NCBI GenBank assembly: GCA_016839995.1
Contig: JAEOTD010000091.1
Span: forward strand, 1-26,495
DNA from: Candidatus Hermodarchaeota archaeon
GTDB taxonomy: Archaea; Asgardarchaeota; Hermodarchaeia; Hermodarchaeales; Hermodarchaeaceae
Reading direction: 5' to 3'
Length of the DNA stretch: 26,495 nt
The notes beneath the pieces were generated by a model. The model did not search any database. It was not told where the DNA came from and saw only the letters and a list, made by a program, of their open reading frames with translations. A program made the position numbers and the translations under genes. Within the stretch, counting starts at the first letter, position 1. Every line of letters begins with the position of its first letter. Shown one piece after another: positions 15,436 through 22,891 of the stretch.

Positions 15436-16704
15436 TTAAGTCAGCCACTCCACGTTTTCACCCAGTTTTCGCAATACCACAATAAGCTTCTCTTCATCAA
15501 CACCAATGCGTTGAGAAATGTCAGTCGTTGTATTATTCCCATCACAGAACTGTTTAGCGTCCTCTAAGATCTTGTATTCGTCACGGGGAAGTCCAACGGT
15601 TTCAAGGTAAGCAAGGAATCGACGATCACTAGATACTAATTTGGGATAAAAGAGGACACGACGGATGTAACCCCGAGTGGAGAGATAGCTAAGAATTTCA
15701 GAGAGCTGCCGTCCATGAACGCCTGTTCTCGTTCGGATTTCTTCTACTGTTGAAATACCATCAACAGCCTGAAGAACATCACGGCCCGTATTTCCGAAGA
15801 GGTTATCAAACTCCTTAGCCTGACCTGTACTCTCTGCAAATAAGGCGCTTTCCATAGTTGGGTTAGAGGCAAAGACATCAAGTTCAGAGAATGCCTCCGT
15901 CTTCTTCGTCTTTGGTTGAACCTTAACCATAGTAGAATAGTCGATGTTTCCTATCCCGTAAATCAGTGGAGATATTACTTCCGCACAACGACCAACCTTC
16001 ATATCCTCACGAATGATCGCTAACAAAACAATATCGGATTTCACTTGATGGACAAAGAGCTTGGTTCCCTCTTCGAGGGTGGTTTGAGATACTGCGAAAT
16101 AGCTTGGCAGCTCCATATTTCGAGATTGTCGTATCTGGCGTGTACCAATTTCTAACTCATGCTGCTGTAATTTCGAGGCAAGTACAAATCCATCATTTGT
16201 CAGAAGTGCGGTTCGTAAAAGACCCGGTTTCCCTTCGATGATATTGAGCAGCTCTTCAATTTTCTGGAGAATTTCAGGAGGCAGAATGGCAGTGGGATAA
16301 CGCTGCTGAATCTCAGGGATCTTATCATATTTCCCAAGGATTTCCATAACGTACTCACGAAAACCCATAAACAAATGCGACGAGATAACAGATTTTTTCA
16401 AGATCTCACTATACTGTTGCACAAAAGCTTGAGCGATTTCTTTGATGATCATACGGTAGATGTTCTCATCATCATCTTGACCAATCACAATAATGAAAAG
16501 TAAATCAGATTGGCTTTCATATACAAATTTGTTTTCAGCAAAGGTGACAACCTGAATCCGTCCCTCACCAATTTCTTCAGCAAACCCTGCTTGAGCGGAG
16601 AGAAACCCTGCAACTAATGCGTCGAGTTTAGGCGCCCCCTCGGGTGAAAAATTGAATAGTGGAGTACCGCCTCTTCGTAAGACAATTATTTCTTTTACTG
16701 GCAA
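15436..16704 (-). CDS. Longin-like plus roadblock/LC7-like plus winged-helix protein
   Basis: 422 residues; TTG start with TAGGTGA six bases upstream. Residues 1-105 (KEIIVLRRGGTPLFNFS, DLLFIIVIGQDDDENIY) match in pattern the N-terminal longin-like domain of the GTPase at 5144-6013. Residues 145-255 look like a roadblock/LC7 domain (IEELLNIIEGKPGLLRTALL, NDGFVLASK, DIVLLAIIREDMKVG). After a low-complexity linker (262-305), residues 308-350 form a winged helix (AVDGISTVEEIRTRTGVHG, LSTRGYIRR). Residues 378-420 form a second helix-turn-helix-like unit (TTTDISQRIGVDEEKL). Roadblock domains bind or regulate NTPases (MglB-MglA, Ragulator-Rag). Here the cotranscribed NTPase is a MinD-like ATPase 97 bases downstream. 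The winged helices may bind DNA or protein. Confidence 0.8.
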   Translation of the reverse strand: MPVKEIIVLRRGGTPLFNFSPEGAPKLDALVAGFLSAQAGFAEEIGEGRIQVVTFAENKFVYESQSDLLFIIVIGQDDDENIYRMIIKEIAQAFVQQYSEILKKSVISSHLFMGFREYVMEILGKYDKIPEIQQRYPTAILPPEILQKIEELLNIIEGKPGLLRTALLTNDGFVLASKLQQHELEIGTRQIRQSRNMELPSYFAVSQTTLEEGTKLFVHQVKSDIVLLAIIREDMKVGRCAEVISPLIYGIGNIDYSTMVKVQPKTKKTEAFSELDVFASNPTMESALFAESTGQAKEFDNLFGNTGRDVLQAVDGISTVEEIRTRTGVHGRQLSEILSYLSTRGYIRRVLFYPKLVSSDRRFLAYLETVGLPRDEYKILEDAKQFCDGNNTTTDISQRIGVDEEKLIVVLRKLGENVEWLT

Positions 16705-16793
16705 ACGCTGTCACCTAGATTTGTTCAGTACTAAAACCGCGGATAGATTAACCTTTGTGTTGTGAAAATGACCACCACAATTACATTGAAACG

Positions 16794-16802
16794 CTTATAA
16801 TC
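16794..16802 (+). promoter_or_regulatory. Candidate TATA box of the 16856 gene
   Basis: CTTATAATC about 55 bases before the ATG, leaving room for a leader of about 30 bases. The divergent longin gene has no equally clear box in the shared 151-base gap. Confidence 0.4.
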
Positions 16803-16855
16803 TCCTCTTTCTATTGTTGTGACGTGGTATCGAGGCAATATGGGAGAAGTACTCA

Positions 16856-18310
16856 ATGAAACTAGAAAGTAATTGGGCAAAAGCCGCAATCCTCGCCCTT
16901 CCCCTTGCCTGGGTGATGGCGTTCTTACTTTTCATGCGTCCAATTATCTTAATCGATATTAGGTTCTTGCTCTTTCCAGTAATTGGATTCCTTCTAGGGT
17001 TATTCGTCGGAGGATTTCTCGTCGATAAATTAGGAGGACATACGCTCCTCCTAGTGATTGTAGATGTAATTATCCTTGTTATTGGAATCGTCCAATGGGT
17101 TTTTCCTACAGATTTTTGGTTTAGCCTTGTTGGCCTCTCGCTTCTTGCTCTACTCACCTTTCTCTTTGGCACCACTCTTGTCCTGTTCACAGTATTTCTA
17201 AATCGCTTTGCACCTAGCACACAACGTGGTCAAGTTGTTGGAATCGTAACCACTCTCACCTTCTTCATTACAGGATTGATTTCCTTCTTCTGGGTTTTCC
17301 CCGCCCCCACTTCATTTGCACCAGCCATTACTGCAGGGTTAATGCTTCTCATTCTGCTAATTATCTTCATTGTCCAACCGTGGAAAGGAGAACTGCAAAC
17401 CTATATGGTTCCAGGAATCATTCGACCATATGTAATCTGGTGGACAATTTACTTAGCTGCCTTTGGTTTGTTTGTCTGGGCAACACCCTTGCCCTATCGC
17501 TATATCTTCAACAGTCTAAATGGAATGGGGCCAGTTGCTACTGAACTAGTTCTAATTGGCCTAGCTGGTATGACGCTAATCTTCACTTTTCTACCCACGA
17601 AAATAGGTCGAAAACTAGTTTTCAACATCGGAACACTCCTTCTAGGTTTATTGTGTATTTTCGGCGGAGCACAATATGATATCGATATAGGTTTTCAGGT
17701 TTCCATTGTGTTGTCAATACTACAAGCTCTAGTTATTACATTCATAATTGGAGTTGGAGCCTGGCTGATATGGGCTGAAATTGGAACCGTTCGAATGAAA
17801 GGCCGTCGAGCTGCGTTCGGTTGGATGCTAGTAGGGATTCTCGGAGCAATTCTCTGGGGCATTTTCATAACTGGATCCGTTTTGCCGCTACAGCTACTAG
17901 TATTTCCAATTGCTGCTTCGCTAGTGTTAATCAGTATTTTCCCGCTCACGAACGCTCGTGAAGTGATATGGAACGAACGAATCGTTGAAGACATTGATGT
18001 TCGTGTTGACAGTCGCCAAGTTAGTCGAGCACTTCGAGATTTAGAAGTTGATACTTCCCTTCGCAGCATTGAAGGGCAAATCGAAACTGAAATCGCTCAA
18101 CTAGCGAAAATCAAGGGGATAACAAAAAGACAAGCCAAAAAACTCCGTGACGCAGGTTACGAAACTCCTACGTTGGTTGCACGGGCAGATGCTGAACCCC
18201 TCTCACAGATACTCTCTATTTCCCTATCAAAGGCTGAACAAATTATCGCAAATGCCAAGGCAGTCCAAGGTTCTTCATCAAAATCCTCAACAAAGAGAAA
18301 AACTAAGTAA
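16856..18310 (+). CDS. MFS-like polytopic membrane protein with cytoplasmic helix-hairpin-helix tail
   Basis: 484 residues; ATG start with GGGAGAAG upstream. Residues 1-365 are almost entirely hydrophobic and contain about ten to twelve transmembrane helices. A GLFVGGFLVDKLGG loop after the second helix resembles MFS motif A, and NRFAPSTQRGQVVG resembles a conserved MFS loop. From residue 377 the chain is hydrophilic. Residues 416-470 read LAKIKGITKRQAKKLRDAGYETPTLVA plus LSISLSKAEQII, a double helix-hairpin-helix like those in RecA/Rad51 N-domains and other nucleic-acid binders. The end is basic (KRKTK). A transporter-like body with such a tail is uncommon. The tail could tether DNA/RNA or act as an oligomerisation domain. 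Substrate unknown. Confidence 0.8.
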   Translation: MKLESNWAKAAILALPLAWVMAFLLFMRPIILIDIRFLLFPVIGFLLGLFVGGFLVDKLGGHTLLLVIVDVIILVIGIVQWVFPTDFWFSLVGLSLLALLTFLFGTTLVLFTVFLNRFAPSTQRGQVVGIVTTLTFFITGLISFFWVFPAPTSFAPAITAGLMLLILLIIFIVQPWKGELQTYMVPGIIRPYVIWWTIYLAAFGLFVWATPLPYRYIFNSLNGMGPVATELVLIGLAGMTLIFTFLPTKIGRKLVFNIGTLLLGLLCIFGGAQYDIDIGFQVSIVLSILQALVITFIIGVGAWLIWAEIGTVRMKGRRAAFGWMLVGILGAILWGIFITGSVLPLQLLVFPIAASLVLISIFPLTNAREVIWNERIVEDIDVRVDSRQVSRALRDLEVDTSLRSIEGQIETEIAQLAKIKGITKRQAKKLRDAGYETPTLVARADAEPLSQILSISLSKAEQIIANAKAVQGSSSKSSTKRKTK

Positions 18311-18378
18311 TAGAAACTCAGAGGAAGTAACACGGGACTCTTGAAACAAGTAAATCACCTTGGAGGCACTTAGGGCAT

Positions 18379-20034
18379 ATGACACCAAAGGGGCGGAAGA
18401 AATCACCAACCAAACAAAAACGCCTGGGACAATTCTACACCCCTGATTGGCTAGTCGATTACATTATCCGCCACACACTCGGACCTGCAATTACAGAAGA
18501 TCCTGAACGCCTTCTCGGTGAATTCGCCGTTCTCGATCCAGCTTGTGGTGATGGAGCTTTTTTACTCGGAGCGCTTCGCTTTCTTTCTGAAAAAGTTGAA
18601 GCCTATCCCTCTACTCAAAAGCGGTTACTTCTCCGTAGCATTGTTGACAGCATTCATGGAATTGACGTGGATGCCAAGGCTCTCAAAGCCTGTCAGAAGC
18701 GTTTGGAAGAGGCGAGTGAAGGATTTTTGGGAGTTCCCGCTGATTTTTCTCAACGGGTTCTTCTTGGCAATAGTCTCATTAAAACAGATGAAAACGCTCA
18801 ACAGATATTCCAGAAGTCTCTGAAAAAGAAACGCCCAGTGGATTGGCATCGTGTTTATCCATGGGTGATGCGTGATGCTGGTTTTGATGTAATTATTGGG
18901 AATCCACCGTTTCTAGGAATCAAAGCAATGGATTCGGAATTGAAAGACTATATCCGCAGTCGATACAGAACCGTCCATCAACAATTCGATATTCTCATTC
19001 CTTTCATCGAGTTGGGGTTATCGTTGCTCCGACCAGGTGGTAGGTTGGGATACGTCATAAGCAACAAAATCCTTGCGGCTGATTATGGACAACCTCTTAG
19101 AAAGACCCTTGTCAACAATTTCGTTATTGAACGAATGGTTGACTTATCTCATATTAACGTCTTCGAAGACGCTGCTACCTACCCCCATATTATCATCATT
19201 CGGAAACCCCGAACACCTGGTGAGATCCAACAAAATAAAGTCCAAGTGCTCAAACCGCCCACCCAGTTCTCTGATATGCAATCGGAAATCCTTCCAGTGA
19301 ACCAAGTGCCTCAACACTACTACAGCGTCCTGCCTAACACCATTCTAGCCCCTGCTCTCACCGAACAGAAATTTAGTATAATTCGAAAACTGCTCCATAA
19401 TACCATTCCACTAGGACAGGCTTGTTCCATCCGGTGTGGCATCGCAAAAACAGGTTTCACCAAGCGCCTCATCACCCTCTCAGCCTTCAAAGCTCTGAGT
19501 AAGAAAAAACAACAAAAGACCCTCCCCTTTCTTAATGCTGGTGACGTCAAACGATACAGTCTTCGACGGAAAAAATTCCTCTCCTATACACCAGCAGTTG
19601 CTACGCCTGATCAATGGCGGGACTTCGAAGAACCCAAACTAGTCATTGCTGGAATGGCAAAACACATCCGTGTCGCCCTTGATCATACCGGGCACGCCCT
19701 AGGTCGGGTTTATTACATTACGCAAACCCGGGCACCCTATGATCCCTATTTCATGCTTGGGTTACTGAACTCACGACTCATCAACGCCTACTTTTCCCTC
19801 CTCTTCGTAGCCACCCATCTACGGAGTGGATATATCCGCTATAACGCAACCTACCTTGAACAAATCCCCCTTGCAACACCCACTCAACACCAGGAGGAGC
19901 AACTCGCAGATCTTACCCGGCTTGTGGTTCAGAATCCTAAGTATCTCACAAAGGGGCTAGACCAGGAAATTGACGAAACGGTCAATAGCTTGTATGGTTT
20001 AAACTTAGAAGAGGTTTCTTCGCTAGAAGAATAG
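18379..20034 (+). CDS. Solitary N6-adenine DNA methyltransferase (Eco57I/TaqI-like)
   Basis: 551 residues; ATG start with GGAGGCAC upstream. Methyltransferase motifs in order: motif X RLGQFYTPDWLVDYI (15-29), motif I LDPACGDGAFLLG (52-64) binding S-adenosylmethionine, motif II IHGIDVDAKAL, and motif IV NPPF (175-178) for adenine-N6. FDILIPFIELGLSLLRPGGRLGYV is the following conserved region. The C-terminal half (about 300-530) contains a TaqI-type specificity domain ending in LLNSRLINAYF, typical of target recognition domains in Type IIG/II enzymes. No nuclease domain precedes motif X and no restriction gene is adjacent, so it may be an orphan epigenetic methyltransferase or the remnant of a restriction system. 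It follows the membrane protein by 68 bases and could share its transcript. Confidence 0.92.
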   Translation: MTPKGRKKSPTKQKRLGQFYTPDWLVDYIIRHTLGPAITEDPERLLGEFAVLDPACGDGAFLLGALRFLSEKVEAYPSTQKRLLLRSIVDSIHGIDVDAKALKACQKRLEEASEGFLGVPADFSQRVLLGNSLIKTDENAQQIFQKSLKKKRPVDWHRVYPWVMRDAGFDVIIGNPPFLGIKAMDSELKDYIRSRYRTVHQQFDILIPFIELGLSLLRPGGRLGYVISNKILAADYGQPLRKTLVNNFVIERMVDLSHINVFEDAATYPHIIIIRKPRTPGEIQQNKVQVLKPPTQFSDMQSEILPVNQVPQHYYSVLPNTILAPALTEQKFSIIRKLLHNTIPLGQACSIRCGIAKTGFTKRLITLSAFKALSKKKQQKTLPFLNAGDVKRYSLRRKKFLSYTPAVATPDQWRDFEEPKLVIAGMAKHIRVALDHTGHALGRVYYITQTRAPYDPYFMLGLLNSRLINAYFSLLFVATHLRSGYIRYNATYLEQIPLATPTQHQEEQLADLTRLVVQNPKYLTKGLDQEIDETVNSLYGLNLEEVSSLEE

Positions 20035-20062
20035 ATTTAAAAGGATGTAGTGTCCCAAATTC

Positions 20063-20091
20063 TTTAAAATATAATATTCTCATGATGTGAG
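20063..20091 (+). promoter_or_regulatory. TATA box and candidate operator of the regulator gene
   Basis: TTTAAAATATAATATT is followed by the imperfect palindrome CTCATGATGTGAG (20079-20091). The 11-mer ATATTCTCATG (20074-20084) recurs exactly at 22148-22158 in front of the serine hydrolase gene. The position next to TATA suits repression, possibly autoregulation by the 20154 product. Confidence 0.5.
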
Positions 20092-20153
20092 AAAAAAGGA
20101 TTATTAACAAAAACAATCCTATCTCTCTTTGAGAACATGACCGGGTGACGAAC

Positions 20154-20798
20154 ATGGCCCATCAAGACGTAATCACATTCAACCCAGAACGCATCAAAAT
20201 TGTACATGATAAGGAAATTAATGAAATTCTCCACGACCCGAACCACTCTCCAATTATCCGTGCACTACGAAAAGGTCCCATGACAGTTCGGGAACTCGAA
20301 GAAGCTTATACCCATGAGGCAACCAGCAATCCTGAAGTCGAATCGAAATCAGATAAAACCATTTATCGTTACCTGAAGGTCCTTGAAAAAGCCGATATTG
20401 TTGTTCCAGCTGGTCAACGCGTCGTTATTGGAAAAACAGCTACAGAAACCCTCTTTTCACGAACAGCAGAAGTGTTCATCACTGGGCAAACCGAAGAAGA
20501 GTATTGGAGTTGTGAAACCGGTAAAAACCTCTGTAGTGACATGGCCCAGATGCTTAGTAAACTCCTTGGAAATAAAAAGGCTGATAAGAACTGTATTGTC
20601 AAATTCATGAATGAATTTGATGCTCAAGCAAACAAGGCTATCGTAGAACTCGTAGAACAAGCTGATGATGAACTTGTCGATTTAATCACCGGGATAGACT
20701 GGGCCTACAAGAGCAAGGTTCTTACCTACGTTAGCACTTTTACTGTCATATTAGATAATCCCGAACTTTTCGAAAAGCTCCGTGCTTGCTTCAAGTAG
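20154..20798 (+). CDS. Winged-helix (ArsR-like) transcription regulator
   Basis: 214 residues from the ATG at 20154, with GGGTGA five bases upstream; a GTG at 20145 overlaps that site. Residues about 25-105 form a winged helix: HSPIIRALRKGPMTVRELEEAY, then SDKTIYRYLKVLEKADIV as recognition helix, and GQRVVIGKTATETLFSR as wing. The C-terminal half is helical and acidic, without recognised ligand motifs; cysteines in YWSCETGKNLCSD are spaced too widely for a simple zinc knuckle. A palindrome at its own TATA box suggests autoregulation. It ends with an 8-base overlap with the convergent serine hydrolase gene. The shared 11-mer in both promoters hints that it controls that gene. Confidence 0.82.
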   Translation: MAHQDVITFNPERIKIVHDKEINEILHDPNHSPIIRALRKGPMTVRELEEAYTHEATSNPEVESKSDKTIYRYLKVLEKADIVVPAGQRVVIGKTATETLFSRTAEVFITGQTEEEYWSCETGKNLCSDMAQMLSKLLGNKKADKNCIVKFMNEFDAQANKAIVELVEQADDELVDLITGIDWAYKSKVLTYVSTFTVILDNPELFEKLRACFK

Positions 20799-22095
20799 CA
20801 GGAGACGGCGCTTCCTCAGCAGCTGCGTCATTCGCTTCTGATTCACTTTCTTCAACTGAAGGTCTACGGCGATTTCGGATTTGGAAGTAACCCTCTACCA
20901 CTAGAGGAATTGCGATTACAGCCCCCATCAGTACAAATGCGATAAGAGTTATTTGGTCAAAACTGAGTGGAAAAACAGGTAAAGGTGGAGGCAGGTATCC
21001 AATTGCTGGGATAATATAATCCTCCATGATTGTTGTGAAAGACGCCTGCTCATACCAAGCTGTAAACACCACAACAAGATTGTGCTCAGGAACCACGTTG
21101 ATCTGTTGTCCATTATATCCAATCGCCAGATAGGTGTCAATGGGTCGATTAATCCACCAGTGATAGCCATAACCAATGCTATCGGTGTCGTTGTATGGTG
21201 TCACGTGGTCGGCTGTCGAGACGTTCACCCAAGATGCAGGTACTAATTCCTCGCCGTCCCAGGTTCCGTTATTCAAAAACAAATAGCCAAATTTCGCCAT
21301 ATCCCGCGGTGTAAGGTGCAGGTTGGATCCCCCAGCGACCACGCCTTGTGGATCGGTTTCCCAATCATAATCTGTAATGCCCAAGGGGGCAAACAAATGG
21401 CTGTCAGCGTATGTAAGAGTTGAATTTCCTACAGTCTGGTTGATAACCATTGAAAGGAGGTGGGATCCCCCTGAATTGTAATCCCACACGGCTCCTGGTG
21501 TATATCGCATCGGTCGATCTAAAACATATTGTGTCCAATCGGGGCTATCTGTCATGTACGTGTAACTGCTTGTAGGACCATAAGGCCATTCATCCCACGC
21601 AAGACCGGAGGTCATGGTAAGCACTTGTTTTAGCGTAATGGCGTCCTTTTCGATGGACTGGTTGGCAATCGTTCGCCCAGTGAAGAAGCTAAGCAATGTT
21701 TCATTGACCCCAACGATGTGCCCCTCATCAATGGCCATCCCTAGTAGAGCTGAAGTCACGCTCTTTGTACACGAAAAGATGTTGACTCGTTGATCTGGTC
21801 CATACGCTGGGTCAAAATAGGTTTCCCACACGATGTACCCATTCCGGATAATGACGACTGACCGCACTAAATGTCCCCAACCGAGTTGTCGGATATAGGC
21901 TTCCATGGCCTGAAGCTGATAGGAGCTCATCTCTTGGGCTTCAGGGCTTGTTGAACGCCAGCCGTCGGTAGGCCAATAATCTGGGGCAGCTGATACTTGG
22001 CTGGGAAATTGAAGATCATTCCTGATAGGTGGAGCTACTCCCAGCAGAGTGAGTGCTAGAAATGTTGTGAGCCAAAGGCGTACACGAGAAGACAT
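20791..22095 (-). CDS. Secreted serine hydrolase, beta-lactamase/NylB-like family
   Basis: 434 residues from the ATG at 22095; the TTG directly before it (22098) is an alternative. Signal peptide 1-25, catalytic domain about 45-370. The active-site motif SCTK (Ser108, Lys111) and the tyrosine motif WDYNSGG (Tyr206) match the class C beta-lactamase-like serine hydrolases. YNSG rather than YSN is like the 6-aminohexanoate-dimer hydrolase branch. GYGYHWWINR is the region before the third motif. A transmembrane helix near 385-405 (LIAFVLMGAVIAIPLVV) and a charged Ser/Glu/Ala tail follow, so the catalytic part should lie outside the membrane. Substrates might be amides, esters or peptides. Resistance function is not implied. 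Confidence 0.88.
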   Translation of the reverse strand: MSSRVRLWLTTFLALTLLGVAPPIRNDLQFPSQVSAAPDYWPTDGWRSTSPEAQEMSSYQLQAMEAYIRQLGWGHLVRSVVIIRNGYIVWETYFDPAYGPDQRVNIFSCTKSVTSALLGMAIDEGHIVGVNETLLSFFTGRTIANQSIEKDAITLKQVLTMTSGLAWDEWPYGPTSSYTYMTDSPDWTQYVLDRPMRYTPGAVWDYNSGGSHLLSMVINQTVGNSTLTYADSHLFAPLGITDYDWETDPQGVVAGGSNLHLTPRDMAKFGYLFLNNGTWDGEELVPASWVNVSTADHVTPYNDTDSIGYGYHWWINRPIDTYLAIGYNGQQINVVPEHNLVVVFTAWYEQASFTTIMEDYIIPAIGYLPPPLPVFPLSFDQITLIAFVLMGAVIAIPLVVEGYFQIRNRRRPSVEESESEANDAAAEEAPSPAT

Positions 22096-22144
22096 CAAAA
22101 CCGACCCAAGGGTGAACTAGTTATGTCCTCATCAAAACTTTCTT

Positions 22145-22166
22145 CTTATATTCTCATGGAATGTGG
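22145..22166 (-). promoter_or_regulatory. TATA box and shared motif of the serine hydrolase gene
   Basis: On the minus strand GAATATAAG (22153-22145) is a good TATA box about 50 bases before the start codon. It overlaps the plus-strand 11-mer ATATTCTCATG (22148-22158) that also occurs at 20074-20084 in the regulator promoter, and both are followed by an ATGTG within two bases of the same spacing. Confidence 0.5.
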
Positions 22167-22263
22167 CAAGAATCCTTTGCTCGCTTGAAGTGCTGGTATT
22201 ATTCTCTCAGGGGTTATTTCTGGTCATATTTTCTCGTTGTATGATATTCATCATCCCCATAAC

Positions 22264-22278
22264 CGATATATTTATATC
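22264..22278 (+). promoter_or_regulatory. Candidate promoter of the first micro-gene
   Basis: GATATATTTATATCA is a strong AT-only box about 60 to 75 bases before the ATG at 22337. A start near 22295-22300 would coincide with TATTCTCA (22293-22300), a partial copy of the 20074/22148 motif. The rest of 22096-22336 holds only this and the serine hydrolase promoter. Confidence 0.5.
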
Positions 22279-22336
22279 ATAGTAGTAGATAGTATTCTCA
22301 ACCCGTAAGAATATCGGGACATATGGTGGTAAAGAA

Positions 22337-22474
22337 ATGTCAAAAAATAAAATTAACTTCGCTCGCATCGGAGTCGGTGAGCGAGCTGCTCTTGGATGTC
22401 GTAATCCTCATCCAACCCCGAACTTCCAGCGAGCTTACAAAATCATGACCTCACGACGAGGTTCAAAATGGTAA
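22337..22474 (+). CDS. Micro-protein A (45 aa, RN...RR family)
   Basis: ATG preceded by GGTGGTAAAG at ribosome-binding distance and by a clear TATA box. The 45-residue product is basic and soluble, with a single cysteine: N-terminal MSKNKINFARIGVGERAALG, then CRNPHPTPNF, QRAYKIMTSRR and GSKW. The CRNP motif and the F...RR ending recur in micro-protein C (23196-23342), and the ending also in micro-protein B (22510-22593), so the three look paralogous. Codons are ordinary for this region. I do not recognise the family. It could be a small ribosome- or nucleic-acid-associated protein or a secreted/modified peptide, but nothing decides this. Confidence 0.55.
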   Translation: MSKNKINFARIGVGERAALGCRNPHPTPNFQRAYKIMTSRRGSKW

Positions 22475-22509
22475 GTCGAATACATGAAGTCAAAATGTGG
22501 TGATAAAAA

Positions 22510-22593
22510 ATGGTGTATAAGAAACGAAATCTTCGCCGAAATGGCTCCAATAAAGATTACTTCGTATACTCTTTGATCCTCTCTCGCAGGTAA
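22510..22593 (+). CDS. Micro-protein B (27 aa, RN...RR family)
   Basis: ATG with GGTGAT five bases upstream, a near-ideal ribosome binding site, 35 bases after the stop of micro-protein A and on the same strand, so probably cotranscribed. The 27-residue product has a basic N-terminal half (MVYKKRNLRRNGSN) and ends KDYFVYSLILSRR. The ending aligns without gaps with micro-protein C (KEPFAKSLLFHRR): K(D/E)xFxxSL(I/L)x(S/H)RR. Very short, hence moderate confidence, but the site spacing and the paralogous ending support it. Function unknown. Confidence 0.45.
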   Translation: MVYKKRNLRRNGSNKDYFVYSLILSRR

Positions 22594-22655
22594 GAAGGAA
22601 TACGATTCAACTCGTTGAGCGTATGAGGCTAGGAATTACGATGATGTCACAAACA

Positions 22656-22795
22656 CGGGTCTTCCGGCAAACACATGCAACATCCATCCGTTGCCCACCC
22701 AGTAGGTCCACTAGCCTCAATGATGCTGATAGCCTGATCCCTATCAAACCTCTTGGCCAGCATTCGCCGGAAGACCCGCTATTTTTTCCCTTTTA
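22656..22795 (+). ncRNA. Candidate structured RNA ending in a terminator-like U-run
   Basis: A 13-base perfect inverted repeat (CGGGTCTTCCGGC at 22656-22668, GCCGGAAGACCCG at 22766-22778) is followed directly by CTATTTTTTCCCTTTT, as a terminated RNA on the plus strand would be. Between the arms lie a GCAAC/GTTGC hairpin (22677-22694) and a bulged hairpin built from ATGCTGATAG (22723-22732) with CTAT (22741-22744) and CAGCAT (22758-22763). An additional 9-base complement, TGAGGCTAG (22624-22632) to CTAGCCTCA (22711-22719), crosses the main stem and could be a pseudoknot or an alternative fold. I cannot match it to RNase P, SRP RNA or a known riboswitch. The surrounding 22594-23195 has no convincing long gene. 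Confidence 0.4.
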
Positions 22796-22802
22796 TGCAG
22801 CG

Positions 22803-22873
22803 CTAGTCTAACGAGGAGATCCACATGCAACATACCCACATGCAGCCATTATCCGGATCTCCTCGTAAACTAG
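22803..22873. repeat. Inverted repeat, 12 bp arms with flanking CTAGT/ACTAG
   Basis: ACGAGGAGATCC (22811-22822) and GGATCTCCTCGT (22855-22866) are perfect complements; outside them CTAGT (22803-22807) matches ACTAG (22869-22873). The loop begins ACATGCAACATACCC and repeats CCACATGCA twice; the same ACATGCAACAT occurs after the left arm of the 22656 structure. On the plus strand GAGGAGAT precedes an ATG at 22825 that opens a 45-codon frame to 22962, so the left arm could also be a hidden ribosome binding site; coding is not supported otherwise. Confidence 0.5.
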
Positions 22874-22891
22874 TGTTTTCAGTTTCGTCTT

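Noticed and set aside
20791..22095. Antibiotic-resistance beta-lactamase
   Set aside because: The SxxK and YNSG pattern, signal peptide and C-terminal membrane helix fit a broad serine hydrolase family; nothing points to resistance.
22468..22600. GGTAAGT and AGGTAAGA sequences at the ends of micro-genes A and B, resembling 5' splice sites
   Set aside because: They are stop codons after a G-ending codon; no matching 3' site or intron evidence, and archaea lack spliceosomal introns.
22647..22763. Minus-strand 38-codon frame with a cysteine-rich end (CCMCLPEDPC), like a modified-peptide precursor
   Set aside because: No ribosome binding site before its ATG, repeated AGG arginine codons unlike neighbouring genes, no peptide-modifying enzymes nearby, and the plus-strand U-run favours a plus-strand RNA here.
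22623..22811. Plus-strand 62-codon frame from an ATG at 22623
   Set aside because: No ribosome binding site, composition unlike a folded protein, and it overlies the inverted-repeat structure and its T-run.
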